NCBI GenBank assembly: GCA_015060975.1
Contig: SUXI01000011.1
Location: forward strand, 17,134 to 81,133
DNA from: Bacteroidales bacterium
GTDB lineage: Bacteria; Bacteroidota; Bacteroidia; Bacteroidales; Muribaculaceae
Direction: 5' to 3'
Length of the DNA: 64,000 nucleotides
This document shows positions 16,509 to 25,899 of the stretch, in pieces. Position 1 is the stretch's first letter, and each line of letters begins with the position of its first letter. The notes beneath the pieces were generated by a model. It searched no databases, was not told the origin of the DNA, and saw only the letters and a program-made list of their open reading frames with translations. The position numbers and the translations under genes are program-made.

Positions 16509-19084
16509 GACATTATTTGTTAGTTATATTATACCTTATTGGAACGATTTCTCTAATGGCTCAGATTAATGTGTCGGGTACGGTCATAGACAAAGAGATA
16601 AATGAGCCTGCTGTTGGAGCGTCAGTGATAGTTAAAGGTGCTGATAATAAAATCAAAAAGTTCGCATCAACAAAGGCTGATGGCACATTTGCGATGTCCG
16701 TACCGTCTGTAACGGGTTGTCGTTTGGAGATAACTATGATGGGGTATGCAAAACAAGCTATTCCTCTTGATAGTGTAACATTGCCTATTACTGTATATTT
16801 GGAACCTGGGACAACTGTACTAAAAGAAGTAATCGTAAAAGCTGACCGAATTCGTGAGCAGGGCGACACTATCAGCTACCATGTCGGCAGTTTCGCACAG
16901 CAGCAAGACCGCTCTATAGGTGATGTACTTCGTCGAATGCCGGGCATTGATGTTGCTCAAAATGGCAAAATCCAATATCAAGGAGAAGACATCAATAAGT
17001 TTTATATTGAAGGTTCCGACCTTCTCGGTGGTAGATATGGCATTGCTACCAACGGAATAAATCATGAAGATGTTGGTTCTATTGAAGTAATGGAAAATCA
17101 CCAACCTATGCAGGTGCTTTCAGGCATATCATTTTCCGATAAAGCTGCAATCAATCTCAAACTTAAAAATAAGGCCAAAGCATCTTGGACTTTTCATGGC
17201 GATGCAGGAGGTGGTTGGTCGTGGCAACCAGAAGGTGCGAATTGGGACGGAGAGCTATTCGCTATGGCAGTAATGCCTTCGTTTCAAAATATGACAACTT
17301 TTCGGACAAACAACATTGGAGAGGATTTATCATCATCAAGCACGGATTTCTTTGCTTCGCGGAGAGAAACGGGACTGAGTCAATATGTTGGTGTTGGGCT
17401 GCCGGGTGTGCCATCTCTGAGTGACAAGCGAACTCTTTTCAATCGTTCATTCCTTGTTTCTACAAACAATCTTTGGAAACTAAAGAACGGTGAGTTCAAA
17501 GCAAATATCGATTATTCATTCAATCGCGTGACTGCTCAAGCGATTAATATCACCACATACTTTTTGGAAGGTGGCAACCGTGTTATAGCAGAGCAACGCA
17601 ACGGCACGGAGCATACCCATTCAATCAGCGGAAAGTTCATTTATGAACTAAACCAAAAGACGGCTTTCATCAACAATACACTACAAGCCAACATTGACTG
17701 GAACGATTTAAGCCTACGTACAGACGGAACACTGCCAAATACACAAAGTGTTGAATTACCCAACTATTACATCTCTAACAAATTCAAACTAATAAAGCGT
17801 TTCAATGGTAAACATTTGGTGACGTTCCAAAGCGTGAATGAATGGGAGTCGCTACCACAGACGCTTAACATTGACATGGATGGGCAATTGTTCCGTCAGA
17901 ATATATCCGACCATGCTTTCTATACTCATGAAAGTGCTGCATACGCATTCAATATAAAAGGTATAACTCTGAGTCTTGAAGGAGGGATAAAAGGCTGTGT
18001 TCGCTCAATGGACTCTCAACTACCTGAAATTCCTCAGGAACTACCAGGGCTTACAGAAAATGTGGTAAACACAAACTATTTGACAATATATGCCACTCCT
18101 AAGTTTGAATATTGGGTGCGTCGCGTTAATATCTTGCTCAACCTGCCGATAAGCTATGCTCACTACAATTTTGATAAGGCGATAGCCAACCATGATGAGG
18201 TGTATTTCTCACCATCACTTAGTTTCATTTGGAAACCAAATAATCGTTTCTCCGGCACGATTCGTGGCGGTCTCGGACGTTCTCCAATGAGCCTTAACCT
18301 CATACACTCTGGATTGATAATGACCAATTATCGCACACTGAAAGCCGGAATGGAACATTTCTATAATTCTTCTTCGCAGAATCTTTCGGCTAATATCAGT
18401 TATAAGCATTCTCGCTACGGTCTTTTCGCTAACGGAATGGTGTTACATTCGTGGACTCATGTCCCTTATACGATGGCACAGCAACTCTATGGCGATTATG
18501 TGGTTTACAGCTATGCTGATGCAAAAAATGACAGCAAGATGTTGTTAGCGATGGGAAACATCGGCAAGACGCTCGATTTCATGCGAGGGAGTTGCAATGT
18601 TAACGGCTCCTTTAGACGCAATGAGTCTCATTTATTATCTCAGTGGCAAACCGTAAACTCTGTAAGTACAGGCTGGAGTGTTGGAGTGAAGATAAATGGC
18701 AATCCTTGCAATTGGTTCAGTTTAGATTATCGCATTGATTATTCAGACAATCTCTTGACAATGAACGGACAGAGCGAAGCGTGGCTTTCGACATTGGAAA
18801 ACGTATTGAGTCTGACATTCAATCCTCATAGTAAATGGCAGTGGACTATCAGTGGAGAGCATTATTGCAATGAACTTTCTGAACATAATTTTAAGAATGA
18901 GGTGATGCTTGACACTAAACTAACCTATCAACTCAACAAGAAGATTGAACTTGCTGCCAGCCTTTCGAACATACTCGACAAGCGTAACTATAACTATACC
19001 ACATACTCTGAGTTGACCTCTTTTGAAAGTCAGAGACAACTTCGTGGTCGTCAGATTCTATTCTCAATAACACTAAGAAAATAA
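16505..19084 (+). CDS. TonB-dependent-receptor-like outer-membrane protein with carboxypeptidase-like N-domain
   Basis: The 859-residue protein has a signal peptide ending near AQ (residues 19-20). It then has a carboxypeptidase-D-like regulatory domain (about 21-95, VSGTVIDKEINEPAVGASVI), a plug-like region (about 110-215, with VLRRMPGIDV and INKFYIEGSDLL), and a long beta-barrel of amphipathic strands to the end. The C-terminus ends LRGRQILFSITLRK, a typical last barrel strand. No classic N-terminal TonB box was identified by eye. It overlaps GLPGLI copy 1 by 4 bases and is followed by two more GLPGLI genes. I infer that the GLPGLI proteins act with this barrel in the envelope; the substrate is unknown. 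Confidence 0.9.
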   Translation: MRHYLLVILYLIGTISLMAQINVSGTVIDKEINEPAVGASVIVKGADNKIKKFASTKADGTFAMSVPSVTGCRLEITMMGYAKQAIPLDSVTLPITVYLEPGTTVLKEVIVKADRIREQGDTISYHVGSFAQQQDRSIGDVLRRMPGIDVAQNGKIQYQGEDINKFYIEGSDLLGGRYGIATNGINHEDVGSIEVMENHQPMQVLSGISFSDKAAINLKLKNKAKASWTFHGDAGGGWSWQPEGANWDGELFAMAVMPSFQNMTTFRTNNIGEDLSSSSTDFFASRRETGLSQYVGVGLPGVPSLSDKRTLFNRSFLVSTNNLWKLKNGEFKANIDYSFNRVTAQAINITTYFLEGGNRVIAEQRNGTEHTHSISGKFIYELNQKTAFINNTLQANIDWNDLSLRTDGTLPNTQSVELPNYYISNKFKLIKRFNGKHLVTFQSVNEWESLPQTLNIDMDGQLFRQNISDHAFYTHESAAYAFNIKGITLSLEGGIKGCVRSMDSQLPEIPQELPGLTENVVNTNYLTIYATPKFEYWVRRVNILLNLPISYAHYNFDKAIANHDEVYFSPSLSFIWKPNNRFSGTIRGGLGRSPMSLNLIHSGLIMTNYRTLKAGMEHFYNSSSQNLSANISYKHSRYGLFANGMVLHSWTHVPYTMAQQLYGDYVVYSYADAKNDSKMLLAMGNIGKTLDFMRGSCNVNGSFRRNESHLLSQWQTVNSVSTGWSVGVKINGNPCNWFSLDYRIDYSDNLLTMNGQSEAWLSTLENVLSLTFNPHSKWQWTISGEHYCNELSEHNFKNEVMLDTKLTYQLNKKIELAASLSNILDKRNYNYTTYSELTSFESQRQLRGRQILFSITLRK

Positions 19085-19096
19085 AAATCATACGTT

Positions 19097-19942
19097 ATGA
19101 AACATGTATTATCACTCATCTTTATCGCTTTTGCGATAATAGTAAATGCACAGCAGAAAGCAAAAATAGAAGTCAGCTATACCGAATATCAACCGAATAT
19201 GCGTACCGGTGAAAAAAATGGTATTACTCATCAATACATCTTGCTTGCCAGTGGCGATGACTCAAAATTCTTTTCACCGCGAACCGAATATATAGACTCA
19301 CTAAACTCCACTCCGGAGGGTAAAGCAAAATATCAAGAAATGGCACGTTCTGCATACTTGGGCGGTAAGATAGAGGACATGCCTCGTGCCGATGGTAGCT
19401 ATTATGTAGTAAAATCCGGTGTAGATAATAAGTTCTATTATTATGATAAGGTTGGTACTGAAAGATTTTTTTATTCAGAAGAAACACCACAACTAAACTG
19501 GGAAGTAGGTGACTCTACCAAAACAATTCTTGGATATGAATGCTTCTTTGCTTCTATTGATTATCATGGAAGAAAGTGGATTGCGTGGTTTACTCCTGAA
19601 ATCCCGGTTGTTGCAGGACCTTGGAAACTACAAGGAGTTCCAGGATTAATCCTTGAAGCAACCACAGAGGATGGTCTATATAGTTTTGTGGCTGACGGCA
19701 TACAGCAAACAGAAAAACTGATTACTCCTATCTATCTTGTTGATGAATATGAGAAAACCAACCGTATCAAATTCCTAAAAGCCAAGCGTGGATTTATGGA
19801 TAATCCCGTTGGAGCTATTAATGCACAATTCGGAGGTTTAGGAGTGAGTATTCGTAGCGTAAAAATATCTGGTGGGGCTGATTCTGGTGGTAAACTATAT
19901 GTCACACGCGAAACAGTTGACTTTATCGAAACTGATTATTGA
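19097..19942 (+). CDS. GLPGLI family protein (copy 2)
   Basis: The 281-residue paralogue has a signal peptide (MKHVLSLIFIAFAIIVNAQ) and the family core ILGYECFFAS, YHGRKWIAWFTPEIP and GPWKLQGVPGLI (174-185). The namesake motif reads GVPGLI, with Val in place of Leu. It starts 12 bp after the receptor gene. It shares the FFSPRTEYIDSL segment with copy 1. A glycine-rich stretch near the C-terminus (FGGLGVSIRSVKISGGADSG) is particular to this copy. Confidence 0.9.
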   Translation: MKHVLSLIFIAFAIIVNAQQKAKIEVSYTEYQPNMRTGEKNGITHQYILLASGDDSKFFSPRTEYIDSLNSTPEGKAKYQEMARSAYLGGKIEDMPRADGSYYVVKSGVDNKFYYYDKVGTERFFYSEETPQLNWEVGDSTKTILGYECFFASIDYHGRKWIAWFTPEIPVVAGPWKLQGVPGLILEATTEDGLYSFVADGIQQTEKLITPIYLVDEYEKTNRIKFLKAKRGFMDNPVGAINAQFGGLGVSIRSVKISGGADSGGKLYVTRETVDFIETDY

Positions 19943-19994
19943 AGAATCCATATGAGCCAATAAAATAACCTCAATAACTTTATTATTAAGAAAA

Positions 19995-20843
19995 ATGAAA
20001 AGACTACTTTTAATATTTGTATTGTTATTTGCTGTATCTGCTTTATTTGCACAGAAAGCACAGCTGAAAGTTGGCTACGATTATCACTTTTTCGACCCAC
20101 GAGGCATCGAAAAACATCATGATTTTATTCTTCTCGCAGGTAAAGATTGCTCAAAATTCTATAATAATCAGTCGCAATGGCTTGATTCCATTCGTTGTAC
20201 GAAAGATGGTAACAAATGGTATAATCAGCAAGGACTTATTATGATGGGTGAGGTTATGAACAAATCGCAAGAAGAAAGGGAAGCCATTTTGAATAGTTCC
20301 CCTATCGGTCATGAGGTTGATTTGTATGTAGTGCGAGACAATGACATGTTCAAAGTATGGGACATGGTTTACTATGAATACCGCAAATATTCAGAACCGA
20401 TTGAGGAACGCGACTGGTCGATTATCGATGATTCCACAAAGAACATCTTAGGTTACGAGTGTATAATGGCGACAGCAAATTACCACGGTCGCCATTGGAT
20501 TGTATGGTTTACTCCTGAGATACCTGTTGATGCCGGACCTTGGAAATTGCTTGGATTGCCTGGATTAATATTGGAAGCATCCGATTCTACAGGACACCAT
20601 CATTTTACTGCCAATGGCATTCAATCCGTCAATATGAATATACCACCGGTATATGAGCCATATTCCTACGAGAAAACAACGAGAAAGAAATTTTTGGAAC
20701 TTTGCCGTTTCAGATATGATAATGTTCAAGGGATGAGTGACCTGCATTTCGGAGGAAACGGACCACGACTCACACCCGAAAAGATTGCCTACGAAAGTGG
20801 TAAAGAGGGATATGACTTACTTGAAACAGATTTTTCTTTCTGA
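19995..20843 (+). CDS. GLPGLI family protein (copy 3)
   Basis: The 282-residue paralogue has a signal peptide (MKRLLLIFVLLFAVSALFAQ) and the core ILGYECIMAT, YHGRHWIVWFTPEIP and GPWKLLGLPGLI (181-192). It follows copy 2 after 52 bp and probably ends the operon, because a fresh promoter begins 5 bp after its stop. The N-terminal half (HFFDPRGIEKHHDF) differs most from copies 1 and 2, so the three are old duplicates rather than recent ones. Confidence 0.9.
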   Translation: MKRLLLIFVLLFAVSALFAQKAQLKVGYDYHFFDPRGIEKHHDFILLAGKDCSKFYNNQSQWLDSIRCTKDGNKWYNQQGLIMMGEVMNKSQEEREAILNSSPIGHEVDLYVVRDNDMFKVWDMVYYEYRKYSEPIEERDWSIIDDSTKNILGYECIMATANYHGRHWIVWFTPEIPVDAGPWKLLGLPGLILEASDSTGHHHFTANGIQSVNMNIPPVYEPYSYEKTTRKKFLELCRFRYDNVQGMSDLHFGGNGPRLTPEKIAYESGKEGYDLLETDFSF

Positions 20844-20847
20844 AAAA

Positions 20848-20877
20848 TTTGGATAATTCGCTGGGGGGGTAACTTTG
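20848..20877 (+). promoter_or_regulatory. Promoter of the lipoprotein/Fic-tail gene
   Basis: TTTG at 20848-20851 and TAACTTTG at 20870-20877 are 18 bases apart, with a run of seven G just before the -7 box. Transcription would begin near 20884, about 23 bases before the ATG at 20907. This makes the GTG at 20877 part of the promoter rather than a start codon. Confidence 0.75.
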
Positions 20878-20906
20878 TGCCCAAATACTCTAATTTCTAT
20901 ATCATT

Positions 20907-21341
20907 ATGAAGAAGTCAACTCATCTATTTGGAATGTCACTTTTGCTTTTTGCAACCGCATGTTCAAATGTGAATGCAAACCAAACAAAAGAGCAAGAGA
21001 CTGCGTTTGACACCATTAATTTAGTAAAAGGAATAGGAAAACTTATGCTTGAATACAAGAATATTCTTCGGCCTCTATTCGGGAAATATTATAAGCATGA
21101 GCTATTAAACAACCTATTCTTTCACCCATACACTAAACTTGAATATTTCCAACGAGATATGTCAATAAGTCGCCAAACGGCATCTAAATATCTTGATAAA
21201 ATTGTGTCAATAGGATTATTGGAGAAGATAAAATTAGGTCGTGAAAACTATTATGTAAACAAAGGATTAATGGCTCTATTCCTAATTGGTTCTCTCGAAA
21301 ATATAGAGGAAACTGACACGATTGAATCAATAAATGAGTAA
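20907..21341 (+). pseudogene. Lipoprotein signal peptide fused to the C-terminal tail of a Fic-family protein
   Basis: The 144-residue frame starts with a lipoprotein-like signal (MKKSTHLFGMSLLLFATAC). It then continues as the final part of a Fic protein: a helix (NLVKGIGKLMLEYKNIL) and a winged-helix-like domain (FHPYTKLEYFQRDMSISRQT, ASKYLDKIVSIGLLEKIKLG). The Fic catalytic motif HPFxxGNGR and the whole AMP-transferase core are missing. A DNA-binding-type wing behind an export signal makes little sense, so I read this as a chimera or a broken gene. It keeps an intact frame and its own promoter, so a small expressed lipoprotein cannot be excluded. It lies directly downstream of the GLPGLI operon. 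Confidence 0.6.
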
Positions 21342-21344
21342 AAA

Positions 21345-21460
21345 CGTGTTAATCAAATCGGCATTTCGTTAACATGACAATCTGAATATGTCAAGCAAAT
21401 GGCTTATTCGTTGACATATTCAAACTACATATATATGAAATCGCCATATCGTTAACATGA
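21345..21460 (+). repeat. Three spaced repeats with hairpin potential
   Basis: Three related segments of about 23 bases recur at 21355-21377, 21397-21419 and 21438-21460, with a spacing of 41-42 bases. The first and second form hairpins (8 bp at 21345-21352/21369-21376; perfect 11 bp at 21384-21394/21411-21421). Each has a 16-nt loop of the form AAATsG...TTCG. The stems differ while the loop is kept. The third is a weaker hairpin. The remainder of the 21342-21694 gap holds one more stem-loop at 21618-21658. Confidence 0.65.
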
Positions 21461-21617
21461 TTATTATTTCTTACATATAAAGATTCGGCACTTGGCAAGC
21501 ATCTTTAAGTGAATTATTTTTACGATAGACATACTTTGATGTGCCGTTTATTCTTGGCTTTGGCTCTTCTATCACACGCAACCGACTTCGGTAAACATCA
21601 TTTAATTCTCATATTAG

Positions 21618-21658
21618 ACCACTTGGCTCAGACTCTCACAAGGAGCGAGCCGAGTGGT
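21618..21658. terminator. Strong hairpin, probable terminator between convergent genes
   Basis: Arms 21618-21629 and 21647-21658 pair over 12 bp with one G-T pair (ACCACTtGGCTC with GAGCCgAGTGGT). The following TTGTTATT is a weak U-tract. It lies 37 bases from the stop of the minus-strand phosphoesterase gene. Confidence 0.5.
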
Positions 21659-21694
21659 TGTTATTGAAATGGGGCTCGATTTGCAGTAGTGGAT

Positions 21695-23497
21695 TTAGTT
21701 GTTTAATTTGAAGATTGTACCTTCGATGAGGGAGGTATAAACATTGCCTGTTGTTGGGTCGAGATCAATGCCGTTTGTCTCGGATTTGCCAAGGGTGAAT
21801 GTCTCAATCACAGATTGAGTTTCGGGATTTACTGCAACAACTAATCCTCGGCGGGAGCCTGCATAGACGATGCCATTTTTTTCGGTGACAATACATGGAG
21901 CATGTTCGTAGCCAAGTTTCATGTCAACAACCCATAGTTTGTTAAAATCGGCAACGGTCGCATCAACAGCAACCAATTCTCCATCCATTGTTTTTGCATA
22001 TATGCGAGTGCCGTCTTCGCTGTGTCCGAGGCTTTCGCGGTATTTGTGATCCTTGTTTCGCCAAATGGTTTTACCGGTCTTTCGGTCGATGGCTGTCATG
22101 TAACGGTCGGGTGCTACGATGTATATCCGTTCAGGTGTTACGATAGGGACAACGTTGCCCGGACCGAGTTGGTTGCGAGTCGAACCATTGTTCCATTTCC
22201 ATTTAAGTTGTCCGGTTTTTGCGTCAAGGCAATATAAATATGTGTCCCATGCGCCAAAGATTACATCTTCACCATCAATAACCGGTGCTGCTTGGCAGTA
22301 ATTGTTAAGTGCATCATATCGCCATATTAGTTTGCGTTTCTTGACGTCCCATTTCTCAAATTTGTTATATCCACCAATATAAAGAGCGTTATTGATGCAC
22401 ACGCCGTCGGCAACGTATGCACCTTCTGAAGCATCACGTTGAACAATTTCTCCGTTTTTAGGATTTACCCACAATAACTCTTTTGCCGCCGATGGTATTA
22501 CAACATATTTCCCGGCAATAACCGGGCGGGCAAATAGTGATGCTCCAGTGGGGATTGACCATAGTTCTTTGCCACTCTTTTTGTCAATGGCTTTGGCGTA
22601 ACCAAGTGAGTTGCCAAAGTAGATATTCTTTTTGTCAAAGCCTAAGCGGGTGAATATTGATGCGCTGTCGGTATAGAGCGGTTGGTCGTTTCGCTGTGTA
22701 GCTATATTGCTCTCGGCAGATGGATATGAAATGGCAAAACCATCAATCTTTACCGGCTCTTTTCCTAATTGTTTGTTGTGGAAAATAATTGAGTCGGTAC
22801 TGATATCCATAACCGTATATCCGTAATTGCCTTTTTTGAGGTCAAGAGAGCGAACCATCATGCAGTTGATATTGCCAAAATTTTCGCTTGCATATTTTTC
22901 ATATTTATGGTAGTGACCATTAACGTGTGCGATAACCGGATATTTGCGAAGAATGCGAATATAGTCGTCGTAATTGTCGAGATCTTTTTTGAGGGGGTAG
23001 TGGTTGAACGAAATAACTTGTTTCCCTTCAGTGCAATGTTTGGCAAGCGTTTTGTCGAGCCAATGGAGATCTTCTTGCTTGATGTGACCATCACCCATCT
23101 TCATGTAGGGGCCACAGGCGATACCTATAATTACCAAAGAATCTATTTCGGTGACAAAACGGTCATTACCCCATAGGTCGAAGATGGTTTTTGTGGCACT
23201 TTGCGACCAAGTGGTTTCGTGGTTGCCGGGGAGAACATATAGAGGTTTTTTGATTTTATCGAGAATCGATTTTACATTAGTGAGCTCCAAATCGGAGCCT
23301 TCATTGGTGAGATCCCCATTTATTATCACTAAATCAGCGTTTGAATTATTTACCTCATCAACTGCAATGCGTAAGTTCTTTTCACAGTCGTTACCCGGAA
23401 GGACATGAAGGTCGGCAAAAACGATTATGCGGGTGGCATTAGTTGATAAAACTATAAATAATAGAGTAATACTAATAAGTAATGATTTAAGTTTCAT
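21695..23497 (-). CDS. Secreted calcineurin-like phosphoesterase fused to a PQQ-type beta-propeller
   Basis: The 600-residue protein has a signal peptide (about 1-21). The metallophosphoesterase domain follows, with metal ligands in FADLHV (D29, H31), NGDLTNEG (D62) and LPGNHE (N92, H93), then FNHYPL near 164 and NGHYHKYE near 195. From about 280 to the end there are repeated PQQ-like blades (YFGNSLGYAKAIDKKSGKELW, YLYCLDAKTGQLKWKW). The first half would hydrolyse phosphate esters and the second may bind a ligand or the cell surface. Both are exported to the periplasm or beyond. The gene is divergent from dnaG. Confidence 0.88.
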   Translation of the reverse strand: MKLKSLLISITLLFIVLSTNATRIIVFADLHVLPGNDCEKNLRIAVDEVNNSNADLVIINGDLTNEGSDLELTNVKSILDKIKKPLYVLPGNHETTWSQSATKTIFDLWGNDRFVTEIDSLVIIGIACGPYMKMGDGHIKQEDLHWLDKTLAKHCTEGKQVISFNHYPLKKDLDNYDDYIRILRKYPVIAHVNGHYHKYEKYASENFGNINCMMVRSLDLKKGNYGYTVMDISTDSIIFHNKQLGKEPVKIDGFAISYPSAESNIATQRNDQPLYTDSASIFTRLGFDKKNIYFGNSLGYAKAIDKKSGKELWSIPTGASLFARPVIAGKYVVIPSAAKELLWVNPKNGEIVQRDASEGAYVADGVCINNALYIGGYNKFEKWDVKKRKLIWRYDALNNYCQAAPVIDGEDVIFGAWDTYLYCLDAKTGQLKWKWNNGSTRNQLGPGNVVPIVTPERIYIVAPDRYMTAIDRKTGKTIWRNKDHKYRESLGHSEDGTRIYAKTMDGELVAVDATVADFNKLWVVDMKLGYEHAPCIVTEKNGIVYAGSRRGLVVAVNPETQSVIETFTLGKSETNGIDLDPTTGNVYTSLIEGTIFKLNN

Positions 23498-23540
23498 GTC
23501 TTTTAATGGTTGTATATAACTATTTTATAAAATTGCTTGT

Positions 23541-23548
23541 CAAAGATA
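23541..23548 (-). promoter_or_regulatory. -7 element for the phosphoesterase gene
   Basis: The minus strand reads TATCTTTG, matching TAnnTTTG, 43 bases before the start at 23497. The -33 box is not obvious. It is back to back with the dnaG -7 box. Confidence 0.45.
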
Positions 23549-23570
23549 AGGAAATAAAATCATATTTCAC

Positions 23571-23578
23571 TAATTTTG
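23571..23578 (+). promoter_or_regulatory. -7 element for dnaG
   Basis: TAATTTTG lies 17 bases upstream of the dnaG ATG at 23596. With the start site expected about 7 bases after the box, the 5' leader is only some 10 bases. This supports the ATG at 23596 over the upstream ATG at 23506. Confidence 0.5.
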
Positions 23579-23595
23579 TAGTCTTGAAAATTGCT

Positions 23596-25815
23596 ATGAA
23601 GAAAATAGATCGAGAAACAGTACAGAAAATCCTTGACACTGCCGAAATTGTCGATGTGGTGAGCGATTTTGTGCACCTTAAACGTCGCGGGGCAGGGTAT
23701 ATAGGGTTATGCCCATTTCACAATGAGCGAACTCCCTCATTTTCGGTATCGAAATCAAAGGGGATATGCAAATGTTTCAGTTGTGGAAAGGGTGGGAGTC
23801 CGGTTAATTTCTTGATGGAATTGGAACAAATGTCGTATTATGATGCTCTTCGTTATCTCGCAAAAAAATATCATATAGAGATAAAAGAGCATGAAATGAC
23901 CGAAAAGGAACGTGAAGAAGCTACTGAGCGAGAAAGTATGCTTGCAGTGAGCGAATTTGCGTTACAACATTTTGAAAGCAATCTCAAAAATACCGAAGAC
24001 GGACAAGATATAGGCTTAAGCTATTTCAGGGAGCGAGGCATAAATGATGCGTCGATAAAGAAATTCAGATTGGGTTATTCTCTTGAAAAGCGAGACGACT
24101 TGCTTTCATCGGCTAAAGCTAAGGGATATAATGAAAAATACCTTGTGAGTACAGGGTTATGTATTCAAAATGAAGGAGGACGCATTTATGACCGATTTAA
24201 GGGTAGGGTGATGTATCCTATTTTAGGGATAAGTGGAAAGGTTTTAGGCTTTGGTGGTCGCACATTGCGAAAAGATAAAGATGTTGCAAAATATGTCAAT
24301 TCTCCCGAATCGGTTATTTATCGCAAAAGCTATGAACTTTATGGCTTATATCAAGCAAAACAAGCAATTGTAAAGAAAGATAAATGTATTCTTGTAGAAG
24401 GATATATGGATGTCATCTCAATGTCGCAGTCGGGGGTGGAAAATGTTGTCGCTTCATCGGGCACGTCATTAACCGAGGGACAAATACGTCTTATTCACCG
24501 ATTTACCGAAAATGTGACTGTTATCTATGATAGTGACCCTGCCGGAATAAAAGCGTCGTTAAGGGGTATTGATATGTTGCTTGCCGAGGGGTTGAATATA
24601 AAGGTGATGTTGTTGCCCGAAGGTGACGACCCCGACTCTTTTGCTCAAAGCCATTCCACTGCCGAGCTTGAAGAATATCTTGCGTCGCATGAACAAGATT
24701 TTATTTCATTCAAAACTTCAATTTTATTACAAGGGGCTGAAAATGATCCGGTGCAACGCTCTAAAGCGATTACAGATATTGTAGGTTCAATATCGGTAAT
24801 TCCCGATGATATAACTCGTGCATTATATATAAAGGAATGTAGTAGGCGATTGGATATCGAGGAACGGTTGCTTACTCGCCAAGTCGCAAAAAAAATTACC
24901 GATAGAATAGAAAAAGAAACTCAACAACGTCAGCGCCAAGTTGCAAAACAAACACTTGATGCAATCGAAGATGTTGAACCGCAAGTTGTGATTGATGAAG
25001 ATTTTCAAAATGAGCATCAAAATGCACAGCCATTACAAATTGATGTTATCGCTATTGGCAATAAAGATAGTAAGTTCCTTGAACCATACGAGCGAGAGGT
25101 GTTACGATATGCGTTGAAGTATGGAATGCTAACAATTTGCGAGTTATGTGATGAAAATGGAAATACATCGCCGATTAATGTGGTTCAATATATTGATTCG
25201 GAATTGAAAGGTGATGATATGAATTTTTCAAACCAAGATTATGCCCATGTATATGAGGTTTTGCACGAAATAATTGATGCGCAGTTTGCAATAGATTATC
25301 AACAATGTGTAGAGCGTTTGAGTGCAGAGCGTGAAGCTATGCGGCTTTCAGGTATTGCCGAAATTCAGCAATCGGCAATAGACCTTGCCGATATTACACG
25401 TCAAGAGCAGATGTTATTGCAAAAATGTGATAATTATTATCAGTCTCAACTTGTTGATTTTTGCATGATGTATATTGCGCGGGTTTTAGTGTCAAGCCCC
25501 AATGATGTGGTTCGTCGCATTACTACAAATCTTGTTAGTGACAAATATGTATTGAGCAAGGTACATACCAAATATGCCAAAATAGAAACAGAGCAAGATA
25601 AACTTAATGAACTTGTTCCTCGTGCAATATATGAATGGAAAGATGCGATTCTTGAATGTCAAGTAAGAGATGTTAGGGCAAAATTAAAAGAAGCTAGTGA
25701 AGCAGGTGATACTCAAGCCATGAACATATTGATGAATAGAAACATGGAATTGCAAAAAATAAAAAGTGAATTTGCCAAATATTTAGGTGAACGCATCATC
25801 GCCCCTCGCAAATAA
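23596..25815 (+). CDS. dnaG: DNA primase DnaG
   Basis: From ATG 23596 the primase has 739 residues. It makes RNA primers for replication forks. The CHC2 zinc finger (C39, H42, C60, C63 in CPFH...CFSC) is followed by the RNA-polymerase core with YDRFKGRVMYPI near 197-208. The Toprim metal residues follow, with E268 in LVEGYMDV and D312/D314 in YDSDPAG. The C-terminal part (from about 410) is a long helical helicase-binding region, longer than in E. coli (581 total) but usual for Bacteroidetes. An upstream frame to 23506 is open but lies over the promoter. Confidence 0.97.
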   Translation: MKKIDRETVQKILDTAEIVDVVSDFVHLKRRGAGYIGLCPFHNERTPSFSVSKSKGICKCFSCGKGGSPVNFLMELEQMSYYDALRYLAKKYHIEIKEHEMTEKEREEATERESMLAVSEFALQHFESNLKNTEDGQDIGLSYFRERGINDASIKKFRLGYSLEKRDDLLSSAKAKGYNEKYLVSTGLCIQNEGGRIYDRFKGRVMYPILGISGKVLGFGGRTLRKDKDVAKYVNSPESVIYRKSYELYGLYQAKQAIVKKDKCILVEGYMDVISMSQSGVENVVASSGTSLTEGQIRLIHRFTENVTVIYDSDPAGIKASLRGIDMLLAEGLNIKVMLLPEGDDPDSFAQSHSTAELEEYLASHEQDFISFKTSILLQGAENDPVQRSKAITDIVGSISVIPDDITRALYIKECSRRLDIEERLLTRQVAKKITDRIEKETQQRQRQVAKQTLDAIEDVEPQVVIDEDFQNEHQNAQPLQIDVIAIGNKDSKFLEPYEREVLRYALKYGMLTICELCDENGNTSPINVVQYIDSELKGDDMNFSNQDYAHVYEVLHEIIDAQFAIDYQQCVERLSAEREAMRLSGIAEIQQSAIDLADITRQEQMLLQKCDNYYQSQLVDFCMMYIARVLVSSPNDVVRRITTNLVSDKYVLSKVHTKYAKIETEQDKLNELVPRAIYEWKDAILECQVRDVRAKLKEASEAGDTQAMNILMNRNMELQKIKSEFAKYLGERIIAPRK

Positions 25816-25899
25816 AATCAATGATTCTCTTTGAGAGATAAAATGATTTGTTCTTTATGAAAATTTTGGTAATATTCCCAAAATTTTTTTTTGTTTCTA

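Noticed and set aside
20877..20906. GTG start for the lipoprotein/Fic-tail gene
   Set aside because: The GTG overlaps the -7 promoter box, and the ATG at 20907 begins a proper signal peptide.
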